DNA of 64,000 bases from Sordariomycetes sp. S80-01Y (Eukaryota; Ascomycota; Sordariomycetes): NCBI GenBank assembly GCA_037042185.1, contig JAXQJY010000029.1, positions 124,001-188,000 on the forward strand. Reading direction: 5' to 3'. Shown here one piece after another: positions 43,758-53,995 of the stretch. The stretch's first letter is position 1. Each line of letters starts with the position of its first letter. Below the pieces are notes generated by a model, which searched no databases, was not told the origin of the DNA, and saw nothing but the letters and a program-made list of their open reading frames with translations. Both the position numbers and the translations under genes were made by a program.

Positions 43758-45373
43758 TTACGGCCTCCAGCGGAAAGCCGGATGCTTCCAGTCCAGATCC
43801 TCAACCTGCTGCGGCGTCAAGCCTCTCAGCTCGCTGTCAATGTCCCTGTCCTCTCTCTTCTTGTTGTCCCTCTTCATCCAGAGAAGTGTGATCGTGCTGA
43901 GGATCAAGATCATGCTCGCAGTCGCCAAGTTCAAGCCGTTGCCGATGTGGTAGTCCGGCGCGTCCCAGGGCAGAAAGCTCCAACCCGCTATCAAGCCACC
44001 GATGTTGCCACACATGACGTTCATGCCAATGCCCGCGCTGCGGGCCGTGTCGCTCACGACATTAGCGGAGACCTGGGCGTTGGAAAGGGGTCCGAGTACA
44101 AAGGCCGACGAAGCGATGAGGAAGGTCGCGCCGTACCGGACAGACTGGTCCTGCGAGCCCAAGAACATGCAGTAGCCCACCATGACCATGGGTGCCGATA
44201 GAACAATGACGATCTGACGACGGTCAAACCGCCAGGAAAGGAGCGGGAAGGCAACCGTGAAGAAGCCGCCGACAACGTAGGGAGGAACAGTGTAGAGCTG
44301 CTGCTGCACGGTCGAAGCGTTGGCGTAGATGGTCCGAACAATGGTGGGGGCGAAAAAGGCGAGGCCCTGCACCGTGATATTGTTTAACAGGAAGATGAGA
44401 GCCGTGCTGAGCGTGATGGGGCAGAAAATGCCGCGCATCAGCTTGCGAGAATCGATCTTGTCCAGGACGACGGTGGTTCCAACACGCTCAGACTTGACAC
44501 GAGCGATGGCCAGCCTCTTCTCCTCGGCGGAAAGCCAACGGGCTGTCTCGGGGCGGTCGGTCAGGGTGAGGAAGCCGATAAGGGCGAGTCCGATGGTTAT
44601 GATACCCTCGATGGCAAAGATCATGCGCCAGGAGTGGAGGCTGCCGAAGTGGTCCAAGGTGAGGATGGCCGAAGCGAGGAGGCCACCGAAGGCACCGGCC
44701 AAGGGCGCCATGACCATGTAGAGGGACAGGCGGAAGGCCAGCTCGGCGCGGCGATACCATCTCGAGAGGTAATAAGCAATGCCAGGCAACATGCCAGCCT
44801 CGAAGATGCCCAGCAAGAAGCGCACGCCGGAGATTTGAGGGATGGTGTCGACGAAGGCGGTGCCCAGGGAGACGATGCCGAACACGAGCGTTGTCCCCGG
44901 GAGGAACCAGCCAGGACCCATGATCTTGCACAGCAGATTGGCGGGGATTTCGAAGATGATGTACGAGATGTAGAAGACGGACACAATCATGTTGTAGTCG
45001 TAGCCCTCCATTTTTAGATCGACCTCCATGCCTGCAATCTTCGCATTTCCTGGAAAGGGTTAGTCCGCGGCAAGCGATAGCCCGAGGGTGGGCACGACGT
45101 ACCGATGTTGGCGCGATCGATGAAGCAGAAGAGGTAAAGCAAGGCGACGGTGGGCACAATGAATAAGTCGATCTTGAGCCGTAGCCTTCTCTCCGCCTTG
45201 GCGTCATATTGGACGAGCGGCTGTCCGTATCTAAGCTGGTCAGTACGCGGATGGTTGCGCGGCCGAGGTTGCTGGGCTCACTTATCGGTGGCCGCCTGGC
45301 CGTTCTCGGCGGCGTGAGACAGCGACGAGTCGTTGTGCTGCTCGATGGTGTCGGCCAACGCTTCGGTTCCCAT
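43758..45373 (-). CDS. MFS permease, allantoate/anion:cation symporter type
   Basis: Complement(43758..45049, 45103..45230, 45282..45373) encodes 503 residues; introns are 53 and 51 nt. The joined N-terminus reads RLRLKIDLFIVPTVALLYL then CFIDRANIGNAKIAGM, the first-helix signature of the ACS family (Dal5, Tna1, Vht1 relatives). Further marks are FEIPANLLCKIMGPGWFLPG, GIFEAGMLPGIAYYLSRWY and WRMIFAIEGIITIGLALIGF. About 12 membrane segments. Family members take up allantoate, nicotinate, vitamins or other organic anions at the plasma membrane; the substrate here cannot be told. A TATATAA lies 105 bp upstream. Confidence 0.92.
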
Positions 45374-45477
45374 CTTGAAGACGTATTGCTCAGTGTGAGA
45401 CTCGTAGGTGCAGTGGCGAGATAGAGGTCTGGTGCTTGCTTGCAAACAGAGCAAACCAAGTCCAGGGGACGGTGACC

Positions 45478-45484
45478 TTATATA
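45478..45484 (-). promoter_or_regulatory. TATA box of the allantoate-type permease gene
   Basis: TATATAA on the minus strand, 105 bp upstream of the ATG at 45373. Confidence 0.5.
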
Positions 45485-46612
45485 GCGTCTGAGGGTGAGC
45501 AGTTCGGGGAGCTCGCAGTCCGAAAGGAGGACGAGGTTCCCGAGATGCAGCAGATAGTTATAAGCTAAGAGCTGGAGAAAAGCCAAAACGTGCACGGCAT
45601 TCTCATTCGGCAATGACAGGCTGAAGAGGTGCAGTCACAGAAGCACGAGGGCCACAACAGCAGCAGCAGAGAGGAGAAGACAAGAGAGGCGAGAGAAATT
45701 TCCCCATCATCGGCCACCCACCAGAGGACCAAGGCTGCTGGGCTGTCCCTCAAAGCGGAGATGTCCACGGAGGCCGTATCCAATAAGGGGGCCCCGGGTG
45801 GTGCAGCGAGCCCCTCTCGGCAGATTGCCAGTGAGGGTCGTGGTTTTGGGTGGTGAAGCCCGGCCACCGGCCCCAGCGTGTAAGTCGAGGGGAGAGCGGA
45901 GGTTGGGGCCGAGAAAGCATTTACCCCGGATTCTGGGGTGTGGAGAGAGCCAGTTAGAGCGTGTGAGAGGCGTTGGATATGGCATCATCCATCTAGAGTG
46001 GCTTCGCGCACGGCTTGGCTCGTTAATGGCAGGGCAACGTGGTGCGGAGTCCGTGGGTTGAGGCGTCTTCGGCAATCGAGGTCGGCAAGTTGGTGCTACC
46101 CTGCGGTGCCGCGACGCAGCACGAGCGGGTCCAGAATTCTGAGGCGCCAGCCATGCACGAGACGAGGAAAGCAGGACGGCTGAATGGAAGCTGCATTATT
46201 GATTGCTGACTGGACGAGCAGCGACGCGCGACGCATCGATCTGGCAGGGAGGCTCGTGTTTGGGGTCACAACGGTTACTGGAAACGGCAGATCTTGCGTG
46301 ACATCGTGCTTTGGGTAGAATCAACGGTGCATCACGCCGTCGACTCAAAAACCCCAAGAGCCCGGAAACCGAACACACTAGGCTAGCCATCGAATGCATC
46401 TGCATTCTGGATCAACCATCGAAAGATTCCCTGTCCTGTGCCTGGATTTGTCAGGTGATGTCGCCTCTCAGGTCGGGCCATCTTGAGGCATTCCTTAAGA
46501 TGACCGCCAGCTTGCAAATGGGAGGCTGTTGATTGGCTGCAATGTAATGCCGACCAATCAGCGTCTGCTTGACATGACCTCGCAATGGTCAGCCTGGGAC
46601 ACTAGCAGCAGG
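45485..46612. other. Divergent intergenic region
   Basis: About 1.1 kb between the permease and the DUF7871 gene promoters. Open frames are short and lack family features; I see no gene. Confidence 0.5.
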
Positions 46613-46619
46613 TATAAGA
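46613..46619 (+). promoter_or_regulatory. TATA box of the DUF7871 gene
   Basis: TATAAGA, about 115 bp upstream of the ATG at 46732. Confidence 0.45.
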
Positions 46620-46731
46620 GGAGCAAGAGCTCTGGTCCGGCTTGTTTCTCACCATCAAGCACCTCAGATCACCTCAAAAGCATCTCAGAACCTCCTCAAT
46701 CGACCCTTCAGCCCGTCTTTCAACCATCATC

Positions 46732-47173
46732 ATGACTGCTACCAAGTCCTCGACCTGCTGTCGCGAGGGTGGCGGCGAGTGCGCCTGCGGTAAGCTCACC
46801 TCAATGCACCCAACATTCCCGCACGATCAGACACTGACTTCACACAGCTCAACAAGCGACCTGCTCCTGCGGCCAGAACTCAGCTCTCAACTGCAACTGC
46901 GCCAAAGCCTCCACCGAGAACACCGTGGCGGGCCCGCGCTGCTCGTGCCGCGCCCGTCCCGCCGGCGAGTGCACCTGCGAGCGCGCGGCCAAGGAGAACG
47001 CGCCCCTGGCCGAGTCCTCGACCTGCCCCTGCGGCTCGCGCCCCTCTGGTACGCCGTCCTTTGAAGCCTGGAGAGACTGCCGGCTGACCATGGTAGGCGG
47101 CTGTACGTGCGAGAAGGCCGCTGACGGGGGGTTCAACCCCGCGAATGAGATTGACTTCACGACCAAGGCGTGA
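46732..47173 (+). CDS. CxC-rich small protein (DUF7871), metallothionein-like composition
   Basis: Three exons (46732..46789, 46848..47048, 47097..47173) encode 111 residues; introns are 58 and 48 nt. The second intron has no stop and keeps frame, so a retained form would be translatable, but splicing yields the conserved-looking SRPSGGCTCEKAADGG. There are 16 cysteines, one CC pair and seven CxC pairs (CAC, CSC, CNC, CSC, CTC, CPC, CTC). The ending GGFNPANEIDFTTKA matches what I recall of a conserved single-copy fungal protein (DUF7871). The CxC spacing suggests metal binding, copper or zinc, but this is inference. Small, cytosolic, no signal peptide. Confidence 0.85.
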
Positions 47174-47497
47174 TGCTTTGAAGTGTAGAGCCGGTGGTGT
47201 TTTGAGACCGGGATGATGTTTTGAAGCATCAAGAGGCGTTTAGGTTGCATTTTGCACGCAGTGCATCGTTAGGCGTGTTGGACAGTCGGTTAGGACATGG
47301 GCTGATGCATAGCTTAAGTTGTCAGTAATGAGATCGCCAGGGGTGCGCGTGGCGCAATCTGATCCCCGCGGGAGCCTCACTCAGTTCACGCATTTGGGAT
47401 TTCTCCAACAAGTCTCATTAAATTGATCAAGTTCCATCAACTTCACCTCTTCGCGCCCAGTCTGCAAATTACAACATCTCATATATCCCCCTTCGCA
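47174..47497. other. Intergenic region
   Basis: Short spacer with no gene seen. Confidence 0.5.
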
Positions 47498-48511
47498 ATG
47501 GACGCCTCTTCAGTGGAATCAACACCATCCCCACCGCCGTGGAGTGTCGTCGAATTCACCTTCAGCATCAAGGACACCAACTCCGAGCTGGTGCTTATGT
47601 GCAACTACCAACGCTTCATCATCCATCTCTTCGAAGAAAACTTCGCTCATTCGGAATCATTGAGAAACAAGTACCTGTTCTTTCTAAATGTGGCCGAGAA
47701 TTACGAGCTGGACGGACATACAGTCGAAGATTTCTACGATTGGATCGCCGAGCCCCTTCTACCCGTCTTACGGGATTTGCCGGAGGCTGCTACTGGCCGT
47801 ACGCTCCACGACTTTCTCTTCCCTGAGACTCACAAGTATACAATTTCTGCGGACGGGGACCAACTTATTGCCGTGCGACTACGAAGGAATCAAGACACAG
47901 ATCCCATCTTTGGCGTCGAAGTGTCCGAGGATGCTTGTACATCCTGGCCGTTTTTTGATCCACGTCAATTACAAATCCACGCAAAGGCTCAAGATCCTCG
48001 GCCGTCATCGAGCACTCCCTCCATGGTCCGGTTACATGATGGCTCTTTTGCGTTTTTGAAGCTCGCAAGACCTGGAGACAAGCGATCGCTTATGAATGAG
48101 ATTGATACGTATAAGAGGATACAAGACGCTAGCCTTGACGAGACGCTGAACATTCCTCGGCTCCTCGGCATAGTGAGAAATGAAGAGAGACAAGTTTTCG
48201 GTTTACTCCTGTCTTATATTAATTGTCGTCGTACAACCTTGCATTGCGCTTCGAAGCCAGTTACACAGAGGCGCCTCAAGCAAAAATGGGCTCTTCAGAT
48301 TACCAGACTCCTCGACAAGCTACACGAAGCTGATATTGTGTGGGGGGACGTGAAGCCCGACAATGTTCTCATCGATCGTGATGAGAATGCCTGGCTGATT
48401 GACTTTGGTGGGGGGTATACTGAGGGGTGGGTACCCAAAGAGTTGGCAGGATCATTGCAGGGTGATTCCGAGGGGCTGAAGAAGATATTAGACTTCATCG
48501 ATGCTTCATGA
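47498..48511 (+). CDS. Protein-kinase-fold protein of unknown substrate
   Basis: Single exon, 337 residues from the ATG at 47498; an in-frame ATG at 47423 is less likely because of its unremarkable extension. The first 170 residues have no recognised domain. The kinase fold follows: a candidate ATP lysine in AFLKLARPGD (about 187), an acidic partner in MNEIDTYKRI, the catalytic loop IVWGDVKPDNVLID (about 281-294) and the metal-binding DFGGGY (about 302). The usual HRD is WGD, as in aminoglycoside-phosphotransferase-like and some fungal orphan kinases. It ends soon after, so the C-lobe is short. Proteins of this layout are expanded in filamentous fungi and have no known role. Confidence 0.8.
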   Translation: MDASSVESTPSPPPWSVVEFTFSIKDTNSELVLMCNYQRFIIHLFEENFAHSESLRNKYLFFLNVAENYELDGHTVEDFYDWIAEPLLPVLRDLPEAATGRTLHDFLFPETHKYTISADGDQLIAVRLRRNQDTDPIFGVEVSEDACTSWPFFDPRQLQIHAKAQDPRPSSSTPSMVRLHDGSFAFLKLARPGDKRSLMNEIDTYKRIQDASLDETLNIPRLLGIVRNEERQVFGLLLSYINCRRTTLHCASKPVTQRRLKQKWALQITRLLDKLHEADIVWGDVKPDNVLIDRDENAWLIDFGGGYTEGWVPKELAGSLQGDSEGLKKILDFIDAS

Positions 48512-49519
48512 ACGGGTGATAAACTGGTCAGGCATCAATGGAAAGAGTTGTTCATGCAGTGCAGTTCGAGTTGAAAACGAGCTCACCCGGTGGACTTCAA
48601 ATCCCTCCACCTCCGTTGATCAGCTCTGCCCATAGTTCATTGGGGAATTCATACTACCGGCGAGGAGAATAGGGGACATTTCGAATCACAATTTCCCAAC
48701 CAAACTCATAATGCCCTCCAGTGACTAGAATGCGGAATGCGATGCTAAAGGAGCGGAATCAACAGAGGTCGTCGATTTCGAGGAATACTCTACTGCGCCG
48801 TCCTCCTCCTTGGCGGTGGGACCCAGTGCGGTCTCGTGTAATAGACAAGTCGAGCTCATTGACGGCGCAACAAGCAATATGAACGATTGTGAACATGGTT
48901 AGGATAGAAGCGAGGCAAAGGCTATAGTCAGCAGCGTTGCTATTGACACCGGTTCTCTCCTCCTCTCTTTCAAGACTTAGGTGGTGCTTGTCCCTGTGTG
49001 AGCAGAAGATGCAGAGCGCGAACTGCGCAGCAGTGCGCTTAGGGATGTAGCTAATAATATACCTGGCCGTTCCATGCAGCCCTGGACGGCCCGCGGCGGG
49101 ACAGCCCGGCCCCTCGACAAACGGGCCAGGACGTGATCGCGCGCCCGTGTTGACGATGTAGGCGCCACATGCTACGAAACCGGCCGATAGTGACCCGACC
49201 TTGGGCCAGAGTGCGCCTTGCGTGCACCACCATAGCTCCTTATCTCCATTTCCCTGGTGGCCCCTGCGAAGTCGAGGCTGAATTGTCTGTTGGTTCTGCT
49301 CGCCGCGTGCTGTTGCAGAATGGGATCCCTGCACATTGCATGCGCTGAGCCTCTCAGGAGGTTACAGTGTCGCAGCAGCGCCACGATGCCGCTGGAAGCC
49401 TCGTGAGCGCAACCAACAGGTCTAGAAATCATGTGTATAAGAAAGGCACAAGATGGCACAAGGCCGTCCGTTTGTACCAGCCATAGTCTCGGTTAACTCG
49501 CTCCGGACTAATTTTCGTT
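48512..49519. other. Intergenic region
   Basis: About 1 kb. A 191-codon open frame on minus (48759-49334) has no family features and I do not support it as a gene. Confidence 0.5.
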
Positions 49520-50926
49520 ATGACTACCATCAACCTAGTAGCAACGTTGCCATCCAGTGCCTCCCCCAATGTCGTGGAGCACTCGGATTCGAGCATCCCG
49601 TCATATTCGACCAGAAAGAAACGACTTCCAGCCAACTTGGGATCTCCAACACCAGCACGGAGAACCAGTCATCGGCTTCACAAAGGCAGAAAGCCTACCA
49701 TCAAGCCGCGCGCCGCTTCAACCAGCGCTCTAGCCGCGTTGACAGCCACCAGACCTCGCCGTTCGCTACCGGGAGCGTTCCCTCTCCCCACGCCCCTGTC
49801 CACCGACCAAGTAGAAGACACAAGAAGATCTGAGCGCGGAGCGTCTGAGCCGCTTCAGACCCCAGATCGCCCCACTGTCAAGGCGCCCTCTCCGAGCCGC
49901 TCTGCTCCGGCGGTGACAACCCGATCATCCCTAAAGAAACCTCGGAGCAAGCTCGAAGCCGTAAGCAACGAGACGGCAGATCAGCTCCTTGCAAAAGAGA
50001 TTCGAAATGCCCCAACCGTGCCCTCTGGCGATGATGCCAAAACCGGCACTAACTACGTCCTCGATATGTATCACCAGAACGACCCAACTGAGTGTTTCGT
50101 TAAGGTTGGTGAGACGCGTGACCATGGGGACGCGCGCCGGAAGAAGATTCGATGGACCTGCGGCCACGTCGGCTGTAATGTGTCGATCCCTGGCCAGGTG
50201 CCAAGTAGGTACTGGAAGAAGATTGAGAAGCTAGTTCACCTCGAATTGCGACCGCACAGGTATGCAATCGACTGTGGCTGTGGCACCAGTCATCGCGAAT
50301 ACTTCAAGACACCAGTCCACCTAGCAGTCGAAGCCACGCAGCGATGGTCTCACTTCTGCGAAAGTCAGCCATGGGACTCCAGAGGAAAGTTGAGTCCCTT
50401 TTGGGAGGCGCGCCTAAGCGATCTACAGGCCAGCCAAGACCTGGAGAAAGCCACCCCGGAAGATCGAGCCAGGCTGTGGAAAGACTTCGCGGTCCCCGGA
50501 TCTGTGCCGTTCTGGAAGTACAATGCACTCCTTTACCTCCACTCGCTGTCCCTCAAGTATCAGATTTGGTTATTGTTTGCCATGAATGCCGCGCTTAACA
50601 CAGTAACCGGTCCCAACTGGTACCTGATGTACTTGAACGTGGCCTGGCAGTTTTTGTTTTTGTGGCTGTACACTTTCGATGGTGTGGAGATTGCGCGGAA
50701 CTATGCACGAAACAATGCGAAGAAGACGGCGACTCCAGAGCGTCACGTTGCTCCAGCCCACGCAAGTCGTGAGTCTACACACGAATGCGACACGGATGAC
50801 GAGTCGTCGGCGAGTGATGCAGGAGACGATAGCCCAATGCCAGTCTTGGCCATCCGGAAGGGTGGCCGTCCAGGATCGTCGCGGCAAGATCCTACTGATT
50901 TAAGAAGTGACGGCGAATATGAGTGA
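49520..50926 (+). CDS. T5orf172 (GIY-YIG-like) domain protein with C-terminal hydrophobic segments
   Basis: Single exon, 468 residues. The first 150 are basic and disordered (TRKKRLPAN, HRLHKGRKPTIKPR). Residues about 178-275 match the T5orf172 fold: YVLDMY, then CFVKVGETRDHGDARRKKIR, a Cys pair in CGHVGC, KLVHLELRPHRYAID, CGCGTSHREYF, and RWSHF. This domain (PF10544) is a relative of GIY-YIG nucleases, frequent in filamentous fungi. Unusually, two hydrophobic stretches follow, about 345-365 (QIWLLFAMNAALNTV) and 367-388 (WYLMYLNVAWQFLFLWLYTF), which could be membrane helices. The tail is acidic. Nuclease activity is not assured; the fungal branch is of unknown function. Confidence 0.85.
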   Translation: MTTINLVATLPSSASPNVVEHSDSSIPSYSTRKKRLPANLGSPTPARRTSHRLHKGRKPTIKPRAASTSALAALTATRPRRSLPGAFPLPTPLSTDQVEDTRRSERGASEPLQTPDRPTVKAPSPSRSAPAVTTRSSLKKPRSKLEAVSNETADQLLAKEIRNAPTVPSGDDAKTGTNYVLDMYHQNDPTECFVKVGETRDHGDARRKKIRWTCGHVGCNVSIPGQVPSRYWKKIEKLVHLELRPHRYAIDCGCGTSHREYFKTPVHLAVEATQRWSHFCESQPWDSRGKLSPFWEARLSDLQASQDLEKATPEDRARLWKDFAVPGSVPFWKYNALLYLHSLSLKYQIWLLFAMNAALNTVTGPNWYLMYLNVAWQFLFLWLYTFDGVEIARNYARNNAKKTATPERHVAPAHASRESTHECDTDDESSASDAGDDSPMPVLAIRKGGRPGSSRQDPTDLRSDGEYE

Positions 50927-51467
50927 TGGAACTCAAGAGTATAATCAATGGATTGGGAATGCGCATGCGGATTATCAGTATCAACGCGTATCTTGCACTT
51001 GACGCTCTAATCTGCAGTCCAAATCGTGATTGATTTTCAAGTATTCGAAAGATATGATGCGACAAGCGGCAGGATAGTAGATCAATGCGCTGAGACTTCT
51101 GTCCTGGACTCAAATAACTGTATCATGAAGCTTGTTGCTCCTTGCCTCCAACGGGGCGAACATGATGAGATCAGCAACCATGAGATCGTTCTGTGGCATG
51201 GAAACTAGCGCTTTACAATTGTATTGCTAGTCGTCATTTATTTCCAGAAGGGTTGCAGACTGGCGGTAAAATTAACGCGAATCATGAAAGTGTTACGGAT
51301 TGTGACGCTGGTCGTAAGCCAGCAATGGGGTTCTGCTTGTAAGAGGAAACCAGCCAAGTAGATTAGAATGGATCCCATTCAAGACAAAGAATCTTATATT
51401 CGTGAACAGTGATGTGTTATTGTAAGAAAAGCTGGTGCGATGACCCACGTCGGCAAGTATGGACTAT
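50927..51467. other. Intergenic region, convergent 3' ends
   Basis: No gene seen; AT-rich. Confidence 0.5.
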
Positions 51468-53472
51468 CTAGCCACTTGGATGACATTGGAATTTACAGGC
51501 ACATACCCATTCCTCGCTCCAATAAGTGAAGCCGTCGTCGCCATCTTCGTATATAGTCAAATCGCCCTCGACATCCTCGCCGTCCACGGTGCAGCCGCAT
51601 TCTTGATCACCGTCCCAGCTGAAAGACATGGCTTCTTGAATGCCAATGGAATCTTCGCCAAACTCCCACGGCCGGTTCTCGGTGGGTTCAGTATCCTCAT
51701 CTTGCCAGAGGACATCAGGCTCATCGTCCCCTGGAATGTACAACATGCTGTTATGGTCATGCCTTGTGCTGCCACAGATCCCCAGGAAGCAGTCGGCATC
51801 TGAGAAGTGCGACCCTTGGAAGATACACTCCTGCGGCTCACCAGTGGGGCCGGGCGCTTCCGATATCGTAGTGGACGGCTCGAAACAGCTTGTTGCTGTG
51901 ATACCGCCCCCGATTCCCCAGGTGCTGTAGTCTTCACAGGCAATTACGGCGCCGTCTCCGGCAGTGTAAGTGTAAACTGGGGAGGTTGTGGGTGGCGCGG
52001 TGGTGGTTGGCGGCAGGGTGAATGTCGTCCAGGGGCACGCCCTGCCTGTGGTAAGGATGGGCATGGTGGCAACAATCCCGTCCGAGGAGCATTGACAGTA
52101 GCTCAACCCCTCGCGAGGATTTTGGTAAGGCACACAAAGCGGCGGCCCTGTCTCTGTGGCGGTCTCCGAGGCGGTTTCTGAATTGCCTGAAGTGGAGGTA
52201 ACCAGGGTAGTAGGGGGTGTCGTGGAGGTAGGCGTGGAGGAATCTGAAGTGACTGAGGCTGAAGTGATGACAGTCGAGCTGGCTTCTCCACTGACTGTAG
52301 GGGTGTAATCAACCACAACTGTCGTGACACCATAAGAAGCTGCCGCAGTGCCGCTAGTACTAGGAGTGGTATCACTGGCCGAGGTCTGGCTGCTGACGGA
52401 GCTGATGTCGGAAGGCTCGAAGTCAACGACAACAGTAGTCAGTCCATATGAAGCAGCCAGAGTCCCACTAGTAGGTGTTTCGCTAGTTGCAGTGGTGACA
52501 TCGGATGGCTCGTAGTCAACCACGATAGTAGTGAGACCGTAAGAAGCGGCGGCAGTTCCGCTGGCTGATGTCTCGCTGGTAGCAGTAGTTACATCAGAAG
52601 GCTCGAAGTCAACCACAATCGTGGTGAGTCCGTAAGAAGCTGCAAGTGTCTCGGACGCTGTTGACGACTTGGTAGATGAGGCCTCTGTAGTCGATGAATC
52701 CTCCGTGCTTGACACTTCATCATCGTCGTCTGGATCGTCAGGCTCTGTCCCAGACTCGACAGGAGTCGGGACACCATTTTGAATGATGACGGCTGATGGC
52801 GGTGGTACAACACCTGGGATGGGTGGAAGAATGTAGTTTCCAGGGCCAGGACCTAGTGAAAGTCAGAAAGTGCGCACGGTAACGGGCCATCGAATTGTTG
52901 AGCTACTCACCAATGCCGTGGAGGATGATTGCACCTGGACCGCCACCAGGGCCGATGTCGTCGCAGAACATCAGGCACGGCGGACCGAAGAGAATCGGGA
53001 GAACGGTGGTAGAGCCGTCATCGTTTGTGGTTGTGTGCAACGTATTTTCGGTCACGCCCTCTACGGACTCGGTAATGTCCGCTGAGACGGTGGCGGGATC
53101 GGGGGTGATGACTGCCAAGGCAGTGGTAGTTGGCTCAGGAGCTGTTGTCGTGCTGGGGATACCAGTGGTGGAAATGACAGTATCAGTTGAGACACCAGTG
53201 GTAGAAATATCGGTAGAGATGCCAGGAGTAGAGACACCAGGAGTCGAGATGCTAGGAGTCGAGAGAGAATCCGTAGAGACATCACTACCCGTAGATGTGT
53301 CACTGTCCGTTGAGATGCCTGTGTTTGTGCTAACGACATCTGAAGGGGTGGTTGACAGTGTCTCGTTGCTATATGGCACATAACGTCTCACGAAAGGTGC
53401 AACAGGCTGCCGCCCTGGCAGCAAAGCTGCTCCCGCCAGAGCAGGAAGCAGAGCAAAGCACAGAGGAAGCAT
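51468..53472 (-). CDS. Secreted Ser/Thr-rich glycoprotein with tandem repeats
   Basis: Complement(51468..52852, 52911..53472) encodes 648 residues; the 58-nt intron has donor GTGAGT and acceptor CTAG. A signal peptide (MLPLCFALLPALAGAALL) is followed by a region of short Ser/Thr/Pro repeats (STPGVSTPGISTDISTTG and similar), a likely O-mannosylated stalk. Residues about 256-383 hold four copies of a unit with core AASYGLTTIVVDFEPSD, of about 31, 31, 38 and 28 residues. The C-terminal 190 residues have regularly spaced cysteines and acidic stretches (CVPYQNPREGLSYCQC, CACKFQCHPSG). No GPI signal is seen. I infer a secreted or wall-associated protein; family unknown. Confidence 0.82.
52266..52649 (-). 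repeat. Four coding tandem repeats in the secreted glycoprotein
   Basis: Units of about 93, 93, 114 and 84 nt. At protein level units 1 and 3 begin TLAASYG and have DFEPSD, while units 2 and 4 begin TAAASYG and have DY, so the array looks like a two-unit block duplicated once, with later drift and an insertion in unit 3. Confidence 0.8.
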
Positions 53473-53871
53473 CGTCGTCGCTCCCTGAGGGCTTGCTTAA
53501 GGAGAGATAAGAGATGGAACGATTGACTGAGCAGGGCGTCAAGGACGAGCACAGCACGCGTGCTAAAGAGGGCTTCACATGAACAAATATTCTATTCCAT
53601 TTCTTTACGAGTTTACTTCGTGCTCGCGTCTAAGAAGAATTCAACAACTCTGCAGGGACGTTCCTTCGGTTGCAGGCATACAGTGGAAACAATCCTGCGA
53701 GGTTGAGCTTGGACGATGCGTGGACTGCCATGACTGCCTAGTGGCCCGATCTTGGAGGGGATCCTGGTCCTGCGCTAGTGAGGTTTCAAGTGCCGCACAC
53801 TAGGGGTCTCTCACAGCTCATGGCGTCAGGGACAGGCAGGGTCTCCGCTGCAGGGATCGATGCAGCCCTGG
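53473..53871. other. Divergent intergenic region
   Basis: Between the secreted glycoprotein start and the small ankyrin promoter. No gene seen. Confidence 0.5.
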
Positions 53872-53878
53872 TATAAGA
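53872..53878 (+). promoter_or_regulatory. TATA box of the small ankyrin gene
   Basis: TATAAGA, about 120 bp upstream of the ATG at 53996. Confidence 0.5.
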
Positions 53879-53995
53879 GACCGTGCCTGGGTTCTGCATG
53901 AGTATCCTGCAATCTTCGAGTTCTCTTTGAAATCTTGTTGCTGAGTCGTCTCCCAAAGCGTCTTTTTATACGTTTACGTTCCATTAATAGAAACA

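Noticed and set aside
43605-44201. A 198-codon plus-strand frame running into the permease gene
   Set aside because: Mostly antisense to the permease exon 3, and its protein has no family features; the tetraspan gene ends in a different frame at 43696.
29459-45373. A secondary-metabolite gene cluster spanning the oxidoreductases, acyltransferase, transporters and receptor
   Set aside because: No polyketide, peptide, terpene or other backbone enzyme is present, so only small sub-groupings are proposed.
48759-49334. A 191-codon minus-strand frame between the kinase-fold and T5orf172 genes
   Set aside because: Low-complexity, motif-free translation with no supporting signals.
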